A stretch of 64,000 bases of DNA from Narthecium ossifragum (Eukaryota > Streptophyta > Magnoliopsida > Dioscoreales > Nartheciaceae). A model generated the notes under the pieces. The model made no database searches. It had not been told where the DNA came from and saw nothing but the letters and a program-made list of their open reading frames with translations. The stretch lies in the NCBI GenBank assembly GCA_963920575.1, contig OY986965.1, forward strand, positions 16,444,290 through 16,508,289, written 5' to 3'. Positions 1 to 10,880 of the stretch are shown one piece after another (positions within the stretch are counted from its first letter, which is position 1; every line of letters begins with the position of its first letter). The translations under genes and the position numbers were made by a program.

Positions 1-273
1 GAACCGAGTCCAAACTACCCAACCCCGGTCCTATGCCTAAATCCGAGCTTCCAGCCTCAGGACGGCGACCCACAGATCACCCACGCCCTAACCATACAAC
101 TAATGCACAACAGAGAATGCATGCGATGAACATACACAAGTAGGAGGTAAGCATGCAACATTATGATAAGACAACATACAAGTCCAACTGGATCGCTGTA
201 GCGGTACTACCAACCGCTACCAGCCAATCCGCAACGGGAAGTAACCCCTAAAACTCTGATGAATAGTAAAAAT

Positions 274-305
274 ATAATATTATATGTTTCGACATATAAT
301 ATTAT
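274..305. other. AT-rich hairpin in family A LTR
   Basis: Two perfect 14-base arms (ATAATATTATATGT and its complement) surround a TTCG loop. Equivalent hairpins lie at the same LTR position in copies A2 (about 3372-3413), A4 (about 34346-34376) and A6 (perfect 36-bp palindrome, 41841-41876), and a weaker one in A3 (about 11996-12032). Confidence 0.8.
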
Positions 306-669
306 TAAATCACCAAAAATCCTCTACTTAGAAACTAATTGACCCCGTCGATCCGACATAAAACGATGTCAGATTCGAGATCCAACTGGACATCAGTAGA
401 TCAACATGCTGGCATCAACATATACAAAATCAGGAAACATCCAACGGCTCGATTAACGGGAAAACACTAATCAAAACCGCTAATCTCACTAACTTACCAT
501 TACTTGCTGCAACGCAGTCCACCCGTAAGCAATTCGTAACAAATCGTAGGAAAATCAAAAAATTATGACATCAGTTCGGTCCAAGAGTAGATTCAAAGAT
601 CTACAACTCTTATGTTCATCATAACCTAAGAACATGCACGTACCGATCGAAAAACTCACCGTAAACCGG

Positions 670-686
670 CTGTTCTTCAAGAACAG
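670..686. promoter_or_regulatory. 17-nt palindrome resembling a heat-shock element
   Basis: CTGTTCTTCAAGAACAG is an 8-base inverted repeat around one central base. It contains alternating TTC and GAA blocks with two-base spacing, as in plant heat-shock elements, but lacks a third perfect block. The same sequence in opposite orientation is at 11619-11635 and 33959-33975. A2 and A6 hold mutated forms. Confidence 0.5.
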
Positions 687-1599
687 CAGAAACCGAAAAA
701 ATTTGAGATTAAACATGCTTAAATCGTATTAAAATCTCAACCAAAGCTTATGAAACTTAAAACAGAAATTACACTAAACAAGAGGCATCCAACAACACAA
801 AGAACAACAAGATCTAACGGCTAGATCAAGAGAACACCCCTAACTAACACAAGTAGGTAGAAACCTAACGGAAACGCTAAACCTCGGCTGATTCCCTGCT
901 AACCAGTCACCAACCCAGCTTCAAACCACACCAAGGATCTTCCTCACGCCGCCACGGATCCAACAAGCCTTCAAACGCCCAAAACGGTGACCGGAGGAGG
1001 GAGAACGGAGAGGAAGAAGTTGCTGCCGGAAACAGGGGAAGCAGAGTCGCGGGAAGAAGAAAAGAAGAAGGAGAAGGAAGAAGGAGGAGGGGAAGAAGGG
1101 GAAGAAGAAAAGCCAAAAAAGGGGGAGAAGATAAGGATGAGGGAGAGGAGAGGAGAGAAAGTCCTCTCTTACTCTGACAGTGGAGAGCGACGGCCAACGA
1201 CGACCGTCCTATCAAAATCCACCATCAAGACTTTCTGGCACAGGAAGATCGATCTTCTATTCAAGTAAGATCGATCTCCTTAACAAGGAAGATCGATCTC
1301 AAGCAAGGAAGATCGATCTTCTTGCCCAGAAACACAAACTTGGGCTAAAACACAAACCCAAGCTCGGATCTTCCGATCTCGGGTCAACCTAACCATTCTA
1401 ATCAAACACTAACACAAACATGGTCAGTGTGTGCACACGCGGGTGTGACACAAACCGACAATGCGTAATTTACCAAATTACCCTTGCGGTCCAAGAAACA
1501 ATACGATCCACTGGATCGCGCGCTCGACGCGAAACAATCAAACGAGCCACGGGTCCGACCCAGCCGGTCGACCCAGGAGTAGAGGGACAGGTCCTCACA

Positions 1600-2629
1600 C
1601 TTCCCCAGCCGGACTCTCTCCTACTCCTACCCCAACTCCAACCCTCCACCGCCTCCTTCCTCTTCCCTCTTTCCTTCTCCCACATTCACTCCAACTCCGC
1701 CTGCCACCTCCCCTTCTCCGACCGAGACTCCACCTACACCCCCCCTCCTCTTCCTATTTAGTCGGGCCTCCTCCTTTTCCCTCTCTCCCTCTTCGTCATC
1801 CACCCTCTCCCCTTCCTCCTTACCCGCCAGCCTCATACTCTCTCTCTCTCTCCCCTCACCCGACCTCAGTGCCCCTCCTCTCAATCTCGGCCGCCGCCCA
1901 TGTCGTCCACCACCCTCGCCGCCCCCTTTCCTCCACCGCCACTGTCGCGTCGCCCTACAGCGCTAACCGCGGCTTGCTAGCCGGCCACCGCCGCCCTCCC
2001 GTGGCCTGCCACCCGTGACTCCCGATGCCCTACACCGCCGTCGTTGCGCTTTCGTGCCGCACCAACCTCGGCTTCCACGATCCCGCTTTGCACCACGTCC
2101 GACGCCGTGCTGCACCCGCTCCCACAGCGTCATCACGTGCCACAACCTCGCCGCACTCACTCGCACAGCGCCATCACGTGCCATGACCTCGTCGCGCCCA
2201 TACCATGTTGTCCTCCAAGTCGATTTCCCTTCTGCCGCGCCAACTTTCGACTTCCATGCATCAACTCGAGCCTATTACCTCGGCTCTCCATCCAGAGGAC
2301 TTGGTCTCATACCCGAAACTCCCCTTTCGCCACCATTGCCAAGGAGGACCCAGAGTCTTAGGGAATCCCCACGCCGGTGTTCCGCCCACTACGATCCGCC
2401 ACAAGAGCAAAACGCTTGTAACAAGCCGTCTCCCCGTGCCATGCTCGGTGGGCCATGCCCTCAAAGCGTGCTGGGCCGGGCCGAAGCATGCCACGTGGCA
2501 TGCAGCCCGCTACGTGCTTGGGCGGCCCGGCCCGTTTGAGACCTCTGGTTCACACCAGATCGATGTCCTCTTCATGGAATAACCAACTAATTGCTCATTA
2601 TAAAGCCAAAAGCATGTTAAAAAAAATAC
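1600..2629. other. Unassigned C-rich segment without recognised gene
   Basis: A very pyrimidine-rich stretch (1600-2000) is followed by GC-rich sequence with several overlapping open frames on both strands (for example 2015-2539 plus). None resembles a known protein, and their composition (Pro, Ser, Arg, His) is what unselected C-rich DNA encodes. It lies between an LTR end and the start of the Tat LTR. It may be the leader of another retroelement, since the C-rich LTR end at 31116-31508 has a similar texture, or displaced genic DNA. A strong 18-bp palindrome lies at 2486-2503. Confidence 0.4.
2486..2503. other. 18-bp perfect palindrome with G-box core
   Basis: GCATGCCACGTGGCATGC is its own reverse complement and contains CACGTG, the core bound by plant bZIP and bHLH factors. 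It is flanked by GGGCCGGGCC on the left (2473-2482) and a GGCGGCCCGGCCC-like arm on the right (about 2520-2533), so the whole could form a larger imperfect hairpin. Confidence 0.7.
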
Positions 2630-2861
2630 TGATAATGCCAAATTTGCCTCAACCATTCATCACATTAGTTAAGATCCTGCATCACACCAGTTGGGATCAC
2701 ATTAGTTGGGATCCGTAAACGGTTGGGATCACATTAGTTAGGATCCTGCGGTTCACAGTGGATATATTCCAATCTATCCTAATAAGGAAATCGCAACTCC
2801 ATAACCGCAAGGATCCTAACAACCTCTCCGTAACCGCATGGATCACATTAGTTAGGTCCAG
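2630..2861 (+). repeat. 5' LTR fragment of Tat-type gypsy element
   Basis: It begins TGATAATGCCAAATTTGCC, identical to the start of the LTR at 13222, and stays recognisable for about 230 bases, including the repeated phrase CACATTAGTTRGGATC. It then breaks into a family A LTR. The rest of this LTR, the primer-binding site and the gag start are missing. It pairs with 13222-13666 to bracket one decayed element. No convincing target duplication was found outside the two LTRs. Confidence 0.8.
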
Positions 2862-4596
2862 GTCCCACCCTCAGTCAAGCAGGAAAACAACACTGTTGTC
2901 CCACTAGCAGGAACCAGACACTGCTAGGCGAGGGACCGACACCGGCTGCACCCTTAGCACCTGGCTCGAGGCCGCCACGGCCTCTAAATCATCGATCAAT
3001 ATGTATTCAAGTCATCTAGACCTATCATCGATATCGACTGAATATTACAATCACCTGGACTCTGCTACCCGCCACGGTCCTAGAGCTAAATCCGAGTTAC
3101 CTGAAAGCCTCGGATCGGCGATCAACCCATCGCCCATGCCCTAATCTTATGCATCTAATGCACAACAGAATGCATGCTATGATCATACATAGGTAAGAGG
3201 TAAGCACATAACAGTATCATAAAGATAACATACAAGTCTAACTGGATCACTGCAGCGGTACTACCAACCACTGCCAGCCAATCTGCAGTGAGTCCCGGCA
3301 TTACGACGGTACCGCGACTGTCAACCGCGGACTCCTGCAATGGGAAGCAACCCCGAAAACTCATATGAACATATAATATTATATTATATGTTCAGCACAT
3401 ATAATATTATTAAAACCAACAAGATCCTCTAATTAGGGGCTAAGTGATCTCGTCGATCCGGCATCCAAACGATGTCAGATTCGAGATCCAACTTAGACAC
3501 CCACAGATAAACATGCTGGGATCACCATATCCAAAATCGGGAAACATCAGACGGCTAGATTACCCGAAAAACACTAATCAAAATCACTAATCTCACTAAT
3601 TACCTTTTATTGCTGCAACGCAGCCCATCCGTAGGAAACTCATAACCAATTATAGGAAAATCCAAAAATTATGAAACTGGTTGGGTCCAAGAGTAGATTC
3701 AAATATCTACAACTCTCATGGTCATTATAAGTCCAAATAATGCACGTACAAGCCGAAAAACACGCCGTAAACCGGCTCTTCAAGAACAGAGAAACCGAGA
3801 AAATCCAAGTTTAAACAAGTTAAAATTCAACTAAAAACTCAATCAAATCTTATGAAACTCAGATCAGTAATTAAGCTAAGCAAGAGGCATCCAACAAAAC
3901 CAAGAACTCCTAGATCTACCGGCTAGATCTAGAGAAAACCCCCTTATTAACCCAAGTAGGTAGAAACCTACCGGAAATGCACTCCTCAGCTGATTCCCTG
4001 CAGTAGAGTCACCAAACCGGCTTCCAACTAAGCCAAGGATCTTCCTCTCGCTGCCACAAGTCCAACGAGCCTTCAACCACCAAAAAAGATGGCCGGAGGA
4101 GAGAGAACGGAGGGGAAGAAGGAGACGGGAAGCAAATCGGAAAAACAGGGGAGGTCGCGGGCTATTTATAGGCTCGAGTCCGATCGATCGGTCTAGGCAC
4201 CGATCGGTCGGACTGAGCCAGGTTAAGTCGGTTTGCATCCTTATTCGGACACGTCGGCCGTGCCGACCACCAAGACAAGTCCGATCGGTCGCTCCCAGGA
4301 GTGATCGATCACACACGGGCCGCCAGCTGCCTAAAAACAGGCTTCTGCGCGCCCGAGCTTGCATCTTTCGATCCCAAGCCCGCCTAGGGTTCTAGCAAAC
4401 ACATAAATCAAACATAGGGGTTGTGTGTGCACCACGCGGGTGTGAAACAAACCGACAATGTGCAATTTACCAAATTGCCCTTGCTGTCCAAGAAACAATA
4501 TGATCCACTCGATCGCGCGCTCGACGCAAAACAAGCTAACGAGCCACGGGCTCGACCCGGGCGGTCGACCCAGGAGTAGAGGGACAGGTCCTCACA
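2862..4596 (-). repeat. Family A LTR (copy A2), truncated inside a Tat element
   Basis: The minus-strand LTR ends with the reverse complement of TGTGAGGACC at 4587-4596. Its inner end (near 2862) is truncated and lacks the first few hundred bases seen at 40729. It carries the AT-rich hairpin near 3366-3413, a mutated copy of the TTCTTGAAGAAC-type palindrome near 3777, a TATA box (complement of CTATTTATAG, 4162-4171) and GATCGATC palindromes just upstream of that box in LTR orientation (4180-4310). Its presence coincides with loss of the Tat primer-binding site and gag start. Confidence 0.85.
4162..4312 (-). promoter_or_regulatory. LTR A2 promoter: TATA box with upstream GATCGATC palindromes
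   Basis: On the minus strand the sequence reads CTATAAATAG at 4171-4162. Upstream lie a perfect 12-bp palindrome CCGATCGATCGG (4180-4191) and further CCGATCGGTCG and TGATCGATCA units up to about 4312. The layout, palindromes then TATA, recurs in LTRs of other families in the window. Confidence 0.6.
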
Positions 4597-5810
4597 CCCC
4601 AACTATGAAATGTCATGCTTTCGCAACCACACTCAAGTGTCCATCTAGAGCATGGTTCAACGCACTGACGCCCAGATCAATTGAATATTTTGATCAATTG
4701 GCAAGGACCTACCGAACTCACTTCCTCAGTAGCCAACGGAGGAAGAAAACCACCTCCAGCCTCCAACTTATTAAACAGAAGGACGATGAGACCCTGAGAA
4801 GCTATCTCAAACGTTTCCAAGCGGAAGCCGTTCCAGTCGACCATATCGACCACGCTCTCGCCAAAACATTCTTTCGGGATGGTTTGGCCTCAGAGTTTGC
4901 ATATTGGCACATCTTCGAGGGTGGCAATGAAGACAAGCTCAACTATACCAACCTCTTAAATAAGGCTGAGGAGTACGCCAAGATGGAAGAAGTTATCCAA
5001 GCCCGGAGAGAGCATCTCGGCGGGAAGCGTCCGGTGGCAGAGATAGCCAAGACCAACCAAGTGGCACCACCACGAAAGAAGAAGAAGGAGAATAAGAACA
5101 AGCGGTATACCTCTTATACTCCATTGAATGCTCCCCTGGATGAAATCTTGATGCAGGTGGAGAAAAAGAAAATGAAGTCGCCATCCAAGAAACCTTCTCA
5201 ATAGCAGAAAGGCCAGCCCGAGGCCACAGGTCTATACTGTCTATATCATCGGCAAGAAGCCCATAACACCAATGACTACCGGCACCTAAAGAACTTCATT
5301 GAGCAGTTGGTGCGGCAAGGCGTCTTGCCCCAGTTTCAGACATGCCCCGTTCCACCAAAGGCCCTCGACCATAATCAGAAGCAAGAGACTGCAGTTGTGA
5401 CCAATCAGATCCCTCTCCTGCCCAAAGACGGACCCGTTCTGGAGATACGGACCATCCTTGGTGGTCCTGCAAGCGAAGGAGGCTCATGTTCAACCAGGAA
5501 GTCGTACTCTCGGGGTGCATCTGAATTAGTATGCTCGGTTGTCCAAGGGGATGGGTTCAAGCACAAACCCATCCCCTTTACCGAGGAGGATTCTCGGGAC
5601 ATTGTAACTCCTCACGACGAAGCACTCATGGTGACAGCGACCATCGCCAATGCGAAGGTCCACCGCATTCTGATTGACAATGGTAGCTCCGCAAACAAGT
5701 TGAACTGGGATGCCTTCGACAAGATGGGTCTCGGAGCTGGACAGTTGAAGCTAGTAAACACCCCATTGGTCAGCTTTGTAGGCGAAACTGTTAATCCAGA
5801 GGGCTCGATC
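4597..5810 (+). pseudogene. Tat-type gypsy gag and protease, interrupted
   Basis: This is the first part of a Ty3/gypsy polyprotein of the Tat (non-chromovirus) lineage. The usable frame from the ATG at 4605 encodes a retrotransposon gag domain (motifs RTYRTHFLSS, QKDDETLRSYLKRF, FRDGLASEF). A zinc-knuckle-like stretch follows after a stop (CLYHRQEAHNTNDYRHLKNF), then the protease (RILIDNGSSAN, where DNGSS is the lineage form of the DSG/DTG active site). The frame has one in-frame TAG (5202-5204) that reads as a mutated CAG. It is interrupted at 5810 by a solo LTR, and joining 5810 to 8157 restores the reading frame exactly. The gag N-terminus is missing where LTR A2 begins. Confidence 0.88.
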
Positions 5811-6027
5811 TGTGAGGGCCCGTCCCTCTAACCTGGCTCGACCGCATGGGTCAAGGGCCGTTTTCCTGTTGATTTGATTCCACGTCGGGTACGATCGGGC
5901 GATCGTATGGTAGTTTTTGACCCAGGGGTATTTTGGTAAATATACCCCATGGTGGTCAGTTTCACACCCGCGTTGCACACACGGCCTTGGATTGATGTAT
6001 GTGAATGAGTAGAACCTTAAGGGTGCA

Positions 6028-6104
6028 CTCGATCGGAAGATCGGAGCTCGATCGGGAAAGATCGAGTTGGACGGCCGAGATCGGTTATGATCTCTATAAA
6101 TACC
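6028..6104 (+). promoter_or_regulatory. Family C LTR promoter: CGATCG-rich block plus TATA box
   Basis: TCTATAAATACC at 6093-6104 is a good TATA box and is followed by a pyrimidine-rich leader. The 65 bases before it are crowded with CTCGATCGG, AGATCGGAGCTCGATCG and GAGATCGG units. The same order is kept in the minus-strand copies near 51480-51560, 56045-56120 and 62900-62980, where the TATA is CTATTTAAAC-like. Confidence 0.6.
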
Positions 6105-6635
6105 CTGACCCTTTCTCTCTCTTTTCTTTCTTCTTCCCTGTCGTTGTCTCCCTTTCTCTCCCTTTTTCTCTCCTACCGACTGAGCTAGGGCTTGGAGGTG
6201 CGATCTTCGAGAAGCGGATCTTGGCGATCGATCTTGTGGGACGCGTGGAGGAGCTGCCCTACTTGAACAAGTAGGTGTTTCTACCTCGATCTTGTGATCG
6301 GGTTTTCCAAGGATAGGTTTATTGTGTTTTCGATGTAGGAGTACTTGGTAGAATGTTGTGTAGCTTAATGCTTGAGTATTATAGCTTGCTTCGAGTATTC
6401 CTACCGTTTGATTTCCGTATTTTATCAGGTGATTCTCGTATTATCGCCGTTTTGTCGGTTTTCGGCCGTTTTGACCTAGGTTTGGGATTTGACCATCAAA
6501 CTCGTGTTTTCTTCAAACCAATAGCTTCCCCGCCATTTATTATGTATGCCTGCAAAGTTTCATCGACTTCCAACAAGATTTGATAGCTCAAATCCAAGGA
6601 ATTGGATTTCCGGCACTGTTTTAAGGAACTGTGCC

Positions 6636-6895
6636 CCGGGGCTGACGGTCGATCGTTGGATCGATCGTCAAGCATTGACACGCTTCTTCCTGGTCTTACG
6701 GTCGACCGCCGGATCGACCGTCAGGCTCTGTCGCATTTTGGGCCTACCGCGGTCGATGTACCGATCGATCATGGCCCTTATGTTTTTCCCTTGTTTGGCT
6801 CCACGGTTGACCGTCGGATCGACCGTGGCCTCACGATCGACCGTCGGATCGACCGTGGCCTCACGATCGACCGTCAGATCGACCGTGAGCCCCTG
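6636..6895 (+). repeat. GGTCGATCC/GGTCGACC palindromic array in family C LTR
   Basis: The array has about ten variant units of the form ACGGTCGATCNNNNGGATCGACCGT or ACGGTCGACC, including near-tandem copies near the end (6793-6885). Equivalent arrays in other copies lie at 50628-50940, 55163-55520 and 62034-62375, with differing unit numbers. The units are self-complementary, so every array can fold on itself. They give rise to spurious ORFs rich in VDRRIDR. Confidence 0.75.
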
Positions 6896-8151
6896 AGCAG
6901 TGTTTTCTGTGGTTTCCTTTGATTGTTTTTCATTCATGATAGATATCCAATCATGTTAGGAAGCATACACGTTGTTTTCATGGGATATTAATGGATTTCT
7001 ATCGAGATTGGGAATTGAATCGGGAGTTTAACCTCTTTGACGAATTTAAGGTTTTTACTCGCATTTAAATACTTGGTTAGATAGTAGCTTAAATGCTTAT
7101 TGCTTTCCTAACCGTTAGCTAGCTATGAGTGTTAGCTAACGTGGTATTGCGGAACCTTAGTCCATTGCCGGCGAGTGCCGAGGGCTATTGTATAACTGTT
7201 GAACCTACAATTGATGTTCTGGCATATAGAGACATCTAGGATAGATGTTTGCATAGGTTCATGCACTGTATGCATTAGAGGCATATCAGGTTAGGCGGGC
7301 GATGGGTTGATCGCCGATCCGAGGCTCTCGGGTAGCTCGGATCTAGCCTTATGACCGCGGCTGGGTAGTAAGGATTAGGGCGTGATTGTTTACATTGAGA
7401 TTTCATGTTATTGAGGATGTGCTATAGTTGGCTATGGTCTTGCTTTGAGGTTTACAGGTCGTGTTGTCTTCCCAAGGCTAAGTGCTAAGGATGGATGTCG
7501 ATGCGTTTCCGACGTGGATCCCCAAGACATGGGAATCCTGCTTGAGTAAGGGTGACCCTACATGTTACTGTTCCATGGCCTTCTTGTAACTTGTTCAGGA
7601 GAGAGGTTTCATGGCGGGAGCCCTTGGGAAATCGGCAGGAGTTGTGGGATCCCGTGGCATTCCTTAGACTTGAGCAGGGAGACATCACCGTTGTTGTTTT
7701 CCTCCCTTCTGTGCGCCGTAGAGTAGAACCCTACTGAGCTTATCGCTCACTCCTACCCGGGCTGCGTTTGCAGGTGCAGGCGCTAGTTTTTCCTCACTAG
7801 AGCCGACGGGATCAGCTTTTGGCGATGCGACTACTTTCAGAGGTGTTTGAGGTTGTTGAAGAATGACTGTTGTACTTTTGATAGTTTTGTAAATTATAAA
7901 CCTCTTTCGAGGACTTTTGGGATTCCATGTATAATATCTTTCCCTTGGAGGAGTTTGATAAGAATTGTATTAGATATTTAAACAGTACAACTTGATGTAT
8001 TTATGAATTGAATTACAGCTTTATCTCTGGAAGTTAAATAGTTGAAGATTATCTCTTCTTTTCCGCAAATGTATCGCACCAATTGGATGTGAATAGTGAT
8101 AGGAACCCTTACGCCCCGTCCTAAATGGGTTTTCTGGGTCGGGGTGTGACA

Positions 8152-10880
8152 CGATCTCCCTACAAGTAACCTTCGGAGACGCACCGCACCAAGTTGTGGT
8201 GTTGACACATTTCCTGGTAGTAAAGCGGCCCTCGGCTTACAACGCCATCATCGGACGACCGGCGCTAAATAGGTTGCAAGCAATTACATCATCCTATCAC
8301 CTCACTATGAAGTTCTCCACCAAGAGTGGAGTAGGAGTCGTCAAAGGAGATCAACACCAGTCCAGGAGTTGTTATCAGACAACGTTGAAGGGAAGGGGTG
8401 CGATGGACTTAACCAAGTTAGATACTAGAGGAGACCTCTCCCTTGAAGGAGGCACCCCAGTAGAGGAGCTAGGGACGGTCCAGCTCAAGGAGGAGGACGC
8501 AGGCAAAACAACCAAGCTTGGCACGGGGCTTCCACCCATGCTGGCAGCTAAATTGGAAATGTTGTTGAAGGAGCATGCTGACGTCTTCGCCTAGTGCCCC
8601 TCCGACATGCCAGGTATTTCATCTGAAGTTGCGGTCCACAACCTTGGAGTCGACCCCAACCATAAACTGGGGAAACAAAAGAAGCGAACCTTTGTGAAAG
8701 ATCAGAATCAAGCCATCCGTGAAGAAACAGAGAAATTGTTGGAAGCTGACTTCATCCGGGAGGTCCAGTATCCTGAATGGTTGGCCAACGTCGTCATGGT
8801 GAAAAAGGCCAACGGTAAATGGAGGATGTGTGTAGATTTCACCGACCTCAACAAAGCCTGCCCGAAGGATAGCTACCCACTCCCGAAGATTGACCAAATG
8901 GTAGACGCTACTTCAGGACATGATTTGCTCACCTTCATGGACACATACTCAGGATATAACCAGATCCAGATGCGCGAAGCTGATCAAGAGAAGACATCAT
9001 TTATCACCAATCAGGGCTTGTATTGTTATAAAGTCATGCCCTTTGGGTTGAAGAATGCGGGAGCAACCTACCAAAGGCTGGTTGACAAAATCTTCAAGGA
9101 GATCATCGGGAGGACCATGGAAGTGTACGTGGACGACCTCTTGGTCACAAGCACCAAGGTGGAAGACCATATAAACACCTCTGAGAAGCTTTCCAAGTCC
9201 TCCGCAAATAATAGATGAAGCTCAATCCGACCAAGTGCGCGTTCGGTGTTAGCTCAGGGAACTTCCTAGGGTACATGGTAACCAATCGAGGTATCGAGGT
9301 GAACCATGACAAGATCATAGCAATCCAGAACATGTCGCCCCCAAAAACCAAATGCGAGGTCCAAGTCCTCACAGGATGTATAGCAGCGTTAGCTCGCTTC
9401 ATATCCAGGCTAGGTGACAAATGCCACCCTTTCTTCCAAGCTTTGAAGGGGAGTAAAAACCCCGCCCTGGAATGGAGCAGGGACTGCCAAGAGGCGTTCG
9501 AAGCCTTGAAAAGCTATCTAGCTAATCCTCCTTTGTTAACCAGGCCTTTGAAATGTGAAGAACTATACCTCTACTTGGTAGTCTCACCTAAGGCAGTGAG
9601 CTCAGTTCTGGTACGAGAAGAAGAAGGGAAGCAAGGGCCTGTATATTACACAAGCAAGGTGTTGCAAGGAGCTGAGGAGCGATATTCTCTATTGGAAAAG
9701 TTTGCACTGGCTCTCGTCCATTTTGTCGGGCGACTCAGACCATACTTCTAAGCCCACGCCATCAATATCCTTACGAACCAACAGGTGAGGCAAGCACTTC
9801 ATAAGGCAGACATAGCAGGACGGCTCGTCAAATGGTCGCTGATGCATGGGGAATTTGACATCAAATTCTATCCCAGGCCGACGATCAAAGCTCAGTCCAT
9901 AGCAGACTTTGTAGCAGAATGCACTAGGACTAAGTCCCAGGTCACCAAGCCGCCCTGGACTCTATATGTAGATGGCTCTTCCACAGTCGCTGCTAGTGGT
10001 GCAGGACTGGCACTCACAGACCCAGAAGGACAAAGCCACGAGTATGTCCTCAAATTCAAGTTTTCAGCCACCAACAACGCAGCAGAGTACGAGGCTATGC
10101 TAGCGGTCCTGAGACTAGCGGTGCAAATGGGGGCCAAAGTGTTGAAAGCTTATAGTGATTCTTAGTTGGTGGTACACCAAATTCAGGGAAATTATGAGAG
10201 CAAAGAAGAAACCATGCAAAAATATCTCAATAAGGTACGCCTGGAAATTTTAAAATTTTCAGAGTTTTCTGTTGAGTATATTCCTAGAGAAGAGAATACC
10301 AGAGGTGACACCCTGTCAAAAATCACCACTACGAGGAACCTGGATGGCCACTTTGTGGTCTACATCGAAACACTGCAAGCTCCTAGTACTTACGAAAGAG
10401 AGGAGTTGACGGTGGAGATAGAAACCAACTGGATGAGCGATATCATTGGCTACATGAAGGATGGACCCCCAGAAGGCAGATCAGTGCGGCAACTTATTCG
10501 ACGAGCTTCTCATTACACATTGATCCAAGGAGAGCTCTACCGCAGAAGCGCCTCATTCCCATATTTGAAGTGCATGGCTCCAACCCAAGCATTGTACGTG
10601 TTACGAGAGGTGTATGAAGGCATCTGCGGTTTGCACCAAGGAGCTCGCTCTCTCGCACAGAAGGTGGTGAGGTAAGGATACAACTGGGCGACGATGAGGA
10701 TAGCTAGATGCAGCCGACCTGGTTAGACGATGCGACAACTGCCAAAGGAATGCATCACTCCTCCATCAGCCGACAACGGAGCAGGTCCCAATTTTTAGTC
10801 CTTGGCCCTTCTATTAATTGGGAATGGATATCTTGGGACCCTTGCCTGGTGGGACGTGAAAAGTGTCGCGGCTTAACGCG
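8152..10880 (+). pseudogene. Tat-type gypsy pol: RT, RNase H, second RNase H, integrase start
   Basis: This continues the gag-protease frame. In order it holds the end of protease (VVKRPSAYNAIIGRPALN), reverse transcriptase (CVDFTDLNKACPKDSYPLP, then the catalytic VYVDDLLVTS near 9123-9152), a connection and first RNase H (9230-9750), an additional archaeal-like RNase H (LYVDGSSTVAASGAG to AYSDS, 9960-10165), and the H2C2 zinc-binding start of integrase (10590-10700). The second RNase H marks the Tat/Ogre/Retand group. The frame is broken by TAG 8592-8594 (for TGG), a frameshift near 9176, TAA 9749-9751, TAG 10163-10165 and TAA 10673-10675 (for glutamine codons). The integrase core is lost where LTR A3 starts at 10881. 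Confidence 0.9.

Larger units (their letters stand above)
1..1599 (-). repeat. Family A LTR (copy A1), cut by window edge
   Basis: This is a minus-strand LTR whose outer end reads GTCCTCACA at 1591-1599, the complement of the TGTGAGGAC start seen in the other copies. Compared with the copy beginning at 40729, about 790 bases lie outside the window on the left. It contains the family landmarks: an AT-rich hairpin at 274-305, a palindrome at 670-686, a GCTGCAACGCAG-type hairpin near 506, a purine-rich tract at 985-1150 and four GATCGATC palindromes at 1244-1320. No polypurine tract follows at 1600, so this end does not adjoin a recognisable element body. Solo LTR is the simplest reading. The short ORFs inside it are by-products of purine-rich sequence. 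Confidence 0.85.
5811..8151 (+). mobile_element. Family C solo LTR with 5-bp target duplication CGATC
   Basis: A complete LTR of 2341 bp runs from TGTGAGGGCCCG to GGGGTGTGACA. It is flanked by CGATC at 5806-5810 and CGATC at 8152-8156, a perfect 5-bp target-site duplication, so it is a solo LTR left by LTR-LTR recombination after insertion into the Tat polyprotein gene. It has a TATA box (TCTATAAATACC, 6093-6104), a cluster of CGATC/GATCGG units just upstream (6028-6085) and a second cluster of GGTCGATC/GGTCGACC palindromic units downstream (6636-6895). Its 3' portion resembles that of family A. Short ORFs inside it are not considered genes. Confidence 0.95.

Noticed and set aside
907..1268. 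Overlapping ORFs on both strands rich in Lys/Glu or Ser/Leu/Pro; same again at 33231-33720, 35099-35563 and 42399-42846
   Set aside because: They lie in the purine-rich tract of family A LTRs, appear on both strands and frames, and show no protein-like features.
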